Positions 60,403 through 64,000 of a stretch of DNA of 64,000 nucleotides are shown here, piece after piece (positions within the stretch are counted from its first letter, which is position 1; every line of letters begins with the position of its first letter). The DNA lies in the NCBI GenBank assembly GCA_038087015.1, contig JASBNA010000030.1:372001-436000 (forward strand). Direction: 5' to 3'. Below the pieces are notes generated by a model. That model was given only the letters and a program-made list of their open reading frames with translations, was not told the DNA's origin and ran no database searches. The translations under genes and the position numbers were made by a program. Source of the DNA: Cerrena zonata. Its lineage: Eukaryota; Basidiomycota; Agaricomycetes; Polyporales; Cerrenaceae.

Positions 60403-60944
60403 ATGTCTAACAACCCGAATCCCTCACAAACTGATTTTGGAGTCGACGATGAATTTGATGAATCTACACCACAAATTTATCCGTCGATCGACGCCAGTCC
60501 CGAAGTCATCCGACAACTGATGGAACATGCTGTACGGAAAGCGACATACCGTGATAAGAAGAGGATTTACGAACTTGAACATAAAGTCGCAGATGCAGAG
60601 AAGATGCGTTGCCCTTATCCTGGTGTCGCTATTATGAAGAAACAACTTGAAGATGTATGTCATTGCGTTTCAAGGTCGCTCATATGCATCAGTTGTATAG
60701 CGCACAATATTGATGATCGGATGTGGTGTAGAAAGACCGTCAATGTAAAGGACTACAAGAAACGCTAATTCAAAAACAAAGTGAGATCGATAGATTGAAT
60801 AGGCTCGTATTTCAGCTCCAGACGCAGGCGAGATACTACGAGTCAGCGATCCGTGTTATGCAGGGACAGGTTCGTCAATTATTCGGCTTTTGTTACAAAG
60901 TCATGACAGGTGATTCTGTACAGGGTAACAATGCACCAGACTAG
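60403..60944 (+). CDS. Small coiled-coil protein
   Basis: Exons 60403-60654, 60732-60869 and 60924-60944 give 136 aa in phase. The acidic N-terminus (DFGVDDEFDESTPQIYPSID) is followed by a nearly continuous helical, charged region (KRIYELEHKVADAEKM, LIQKQSEIDRLNRLVFQLQ) predicted to form a coiled coil, ending MQGQGNNAPD. No signal peptide or known domain. It is divergently placed to exonuclease B; a functional link is possible but unproven. Confidence 0.65.
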
Positions 60945-61514
60945 GCACACCAGAGGATTCTATTCGCTACCACCATTGTCGTGTTGAACTTCTAGTTCAA
61001 GGCTACATGACATGAGTAATGGGTCGATTGTGCTCGTCATCGCAACGTTGCGAAACAATGCATATTTAAGGTTTCAAGAAGCTATGTACTAGTTCGAGAA
61101 TATTCATAAGTCACGTTCATTCGTCAAGAGAAGGGAGTTTCCTATTCGATAGTTGTGATTATTTCGGATATTCCTTGGTACATCAGGTTTCATCTATCAT
61201 GATCTCGAGCAGACTATGACGAGGAAATTGAATGTCGAAAACGCGCTGTAATGCCGAAAGGACACCGACAATCATGCAACTGCCCCTGCCCAGAGCAAGT
61301 AAACATAACTAGATTGGACTAGAACGATAGTCGTACTATGAACGAGTTTTTGCGAGAACCTGTGATATCGGTCTCCATAGCCCGTACAGAGGGACATAAG
61401 CACAGAAATTGCTTGCAGCAAGGTACAACATGACAGGATTGAAGCTCGGCAAGGATCGGCAGGAGAGATAAAAGCGTCAGGCTGTGGGGCGAATAGAAGT
61501 TGCCCTTAGTCAAG
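60945..61514. other. Intergenic
   Basis: No gene or repeat recognised; 3' flank of the coiled-coil gene and promoter of the small secreted protein gene. Confidence 0.55.
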
Positions 61515-61948
61515 ATGAACCTCTTGTCGTATTCTTTCGTTCTTGTCTGTATTGCCTTCCCCGTGATATCGTCTATCATTCAGGGAAGGGAGCCACAATT
61601 CTCTACTGCCACGCGAGATGACTTGACAACGTGGGATAGCCCAAGTAAGCCAGATATAATACAGCCATGCAAAAGGATTGACTTGGCAACGTCGAAATTA
61701 TAGCTGCACCATGGTCAAGCACCGATGCTGGGACCACAACGTGTTGGACACCAATTGAATTCTCAACAGAGACGGTTATTGTTACTGGAGAACCATCTTC
61801 AGTGACCATTCCTACAGCACCACCTACCATTACCCCAGTTCCAAGCGACGCTTCGGATGGTAGTACGAGTGATTGGATTGGAGGAACCGCATGGTGCAGT
61901 GTCACTACCTTGCCGGGTACTAGTACCATAGTAACAGTATGCAGCTAG
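61515..61948 (+). CDS. Small secreted protein
   Basis: Two exons (61515-61644, 61704-61948) join to 124 aa. The first 20 residues, MNLLSYSFVLVCIAFPVISS, are a clear signal peptide. The mature part is Thr/Ser/Pro-rich (STETVIVTGEPSSVTIPT, APPTITPVPSDAS) with three cysteines (TTTCWTP, AWCSV, VTVCS near the end), so it may be O-glycosylated. No GPI signal or known domain. It lies next to a secreted protease gene, consistent with an extracellular role; effector-like by size only. Confidence 0.7.
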
Positions 61949-62957
61949 GTGAATAAATATGATGAGTTAGAAACTGAAATTTCAGTACCAAAAGTGTAAA
62001 TGACGTATCAGAACTAGCAGAGAGAAGAAACCTAATTGACGGATGCAACTAAGGTGGCCAGTTCTGCCGAACCTAACCGGTGAAAATTGGTATGTATATA
62101 TAGAACCTAAATAGTAACAGAGAAACTGCTTGTCAAAGGGGAGCTACGGTCAGAATTCTTGCTTGCCAGAAAGGAAAGCGTACGATCGGTTGCGGAAGTC
62201 CGCAACAGTGGAGTGCCAACGGGGATGTAAGATATGTCAGTGGTAACCTGCAATGAACTGATAAAGATGTCATGGTGTGTCCATATATTCCACGTCTTCA
62301 TGTGGATCTGTCGCAAGAAATACAAGAGTTACCAAGCTATATGGACGAAATACCACGCTCTACGACCATTGACCGGTGGTGACGGGTCAGCATATTCCAA
62401 GTAGCGTCACGAGGACTCTTCTGCAGCGCTGAAAGGTGGCTTGGAGATGTATATGTGTTTCAGTACAATGCATGAAGATGAGCGTCCGGGTTTAGTGGGA
62501 TTTACTGGCGCTGCTCAGGCTGTGTGACGCGTTCCTGTTTGCTCCAAACGGCGACTTATCCCGACTTACACTTTGTTCCTTTTCAACCGATCTTAACATA
62601 CTCGCTAGCCTGTTTGCGTCGTATTGCAACTTTATCGTTACGATAAACGGGCAGATGTTCATGCGTAGTGGTTCCATGCGATAAGTAACTGACATTAGGT
62701 ATAAAACCAGTCTTTTCATAGATATGTGTCGCATCATCCCGTGCCTTGGACGTGGGCATATGGCACACTCATATCTGTTCCCAACTCGGTTCCCAGAATC
62801 AGACTACAGCATTCAGAAGCACACGGACGGTAAATAAGTTCTCCTGGCCCTTGATGGGCAGCGTGCTTCTTATTTTCAATATAAGTAGTCCCTCAGAATA
62901 GACGAGTTTCTTGCGTGGTACGTCCCTTGCGTCCCCAGTTCTACTTGGTCAGCCAGG
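61949..62957. other. Intergenic
   Basis: No supported gene. A 61-aa minus ORF (62583-62768) with ARDDATHIYEKTGFIPN faintly recalls a GNAT C-terminus but stands alone. Confidence 0.5.
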
Positions 62958-64000
62958 ATGAAGCTCACTCGCGGTTTTGCGCTGCTCTCCCTTGTATTGG
63001 CAGCTTACGCGTCCTCCCCACTCGCGTCCTCTTTGGTTCGCCACGAGTCACGCAGTGAGCTGCCAACAGGATGGCAACAGGTTCATCGAGCTTCTGCCGA
63101 CTTATTCCTCCCTCTTCGTGTTGGCTTGAAGCAGCCCAACTTGCTTGAGTTGGAGTCCCTCCTCCTCGACGTGTCTCACCCCGAGTCCCCCAACTATGGT
63201 CAGCACTGGGAGCCCGAACGAGTCGCATCCCACTTCCGTCCATCAAAGCAAGCGGTTGATACTGTTCGTCAATGGCTCCAGGACGAAGGCATCGCAACTT
63301 CTAGACTTCGTTATGATCCGAACGGTTGGGTCGTTGCCAACGTCACCGTCAAAGAAGCTGAATCGTTGCTAAAGACCGAGTACAACATCTACGAGCATGC
63401 TGAAACTAGTACTAAGCATGTTGCTTGTGGGAAGGGCTACTATCTTCCTCAGCACGTCTCAGAACATGTTGACTTTGTCACCCCCACCATCCACTTTGAT
63501 GTCAAGGTTAAGAGAGAAAACGAGTTTGAAAAACGTACGGTTCCTGGTGCCGGTAAGCACATTGGACAACCCGGTGCTGGTGCTGTTGTTCCCAAGCCTG
63601 GCGGGACAATTAAGTATGTATATGTAATTGGTTTCGACGCCAAGTCAGAGTTAATATTAAATTTGTGACAGAACATCATTGACGAGTTGCAAAATTGTGA
63701 CAAGACCATCACACCTAACTGTCTGCGGGCTCTGTACAAATTCCTGTACGAGCCTCTGGTTCCCCAAAAGAACGACTATGCCATCGGTATGTATTTGTTT
63801 GTCAGTAGAAGTTCTTGTATTGACGGTTATGTAGTCGAATACACCCCCCAGGCATACTTGGCAGACGACATGGACCTCTTCTTCCGGAACTTCTCTAAGT
63901 CTCAAGTTGGTCAACGCCCTAACCTTGTCAGTATTGATGGAGGTAATCGAAATCTCTTCAATTTGACTGTGAATGTATCACTAACCTTGTATTCGCGTGG
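62958..64000 (+). CDS. Sedolisin (S53) / tripeptidyl-peptidase, 5' part
   Basis: Secreted serine-carboxyl peptidase with a pro-kumamolisin prodomain; its 3' part runs past the window end. Exons seen: 62958-63617, 63672-63786, 63835-63942 (donor GTAATC at 63943). Signal peptide MKLTRGFALLSLVLAAYASS. Prodomain features: PTGWQQVHRASADLFLPLRV, VSHPESPNYGQHWEPERVAS and YNIYEHAETSTKHVACGKGY. The catalytic-domain start is CDKTITPNCLRALYKF, then DMDLFFRNFSKSQVGQRPNL. The catalytic Glu/Asp/Ser lie beyond or near the end and are not visible, so activity cannot be judged. Such proteases act at acidic pH outside mushroom hyphae. Confidence 0.9.

Noticed and set aside
61319..61579. 86-aa minus-strand ORF
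   Set aside because: Overlaps the promoter and signal-peptide exon of the small secreted protein; no features of its own.

Overview
The window is nuclear DNA of a filamentous basidiomycete, most likely an agaricomycete mushroom. Genes are intron-dense with about 50-70 nt introns, GT..AG borders and CTAAC/CTGAC-like branch points, and some exons are only 3-20 nt. The protein set also fits: a CAP59-type GT69 mannosyltransferase, a NoxB NADPH oxidase, a copper-fist regulator, GH28 and S53 secreted enzymes, an F-box family typical of mushrooms and a Crinkler-like NTPase. No bacterial operons, CRISPR arrays, intact transposons or tRNA genes were recognised. Coding sequences were rebuilt exon by exon, checking intron phase.

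Layout. 0-9 kb: 3' end of RPL31, GT69 mannosyltransferase (-), four-TM membrane protein (-), RPL34 with a probably spliced leader, PHO13-type HAD phosphatase. 9-16.5 kb: GPI11/PIG-F (-), a transaldolase-like probable pseudoenzyme (-), a bZIP factor (-). 16.5-22 kb: gene-poor, but holds a GNAT gene made only of short exons (-). 22-33 kb: noxB (-), GH28 (-), a Cys-rich peptide (+), an F-box protein (-). 34-44 kb: Crinkler-like P-loop protein (-), RRP9 (-) divergent from ALT1 (+), copper-fist factor (-). 44-47.5 kb: no recognised gene; three diverged direct repeats. 47.5-54.5 kb: OPI10/Hikeshi (+), HMG-CoA lyase (-), enoyl-CoA hydratase (+), a second F-box-like protein (+). 55.7-60 kb: tandem DEDDy 3'-5' exonuclease paralogs (-). 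60-64 kb: a coiled-coil protein, a small secreted protein, and a sedolisin cut by the window end.

Functional themes. Housekeeping: two ribosomal proteins, U3 snoRNP RRP9, GPI-anchor synthesis, Hsp70 import. Amino- and fatty-acid catabolism: ALT1, HMGCL and ECH, the last two neighbours sharing an upstream interval. Secreted or environment-facing: GH28, sedolisin, small secreted protein, NoxB. Accessory: Crinkler-like NTPase, F-box proteins, exonuclease pair.

A technical signal runs through the window: five conserved genes (four-TM protein, GPI11, noxB, RRP9, exonuclease B) each carry one single-base frame break in or beside a homopolymer. Residual assembly indels are a likelier cause than five gene losses, since some of these genes are probably essential.
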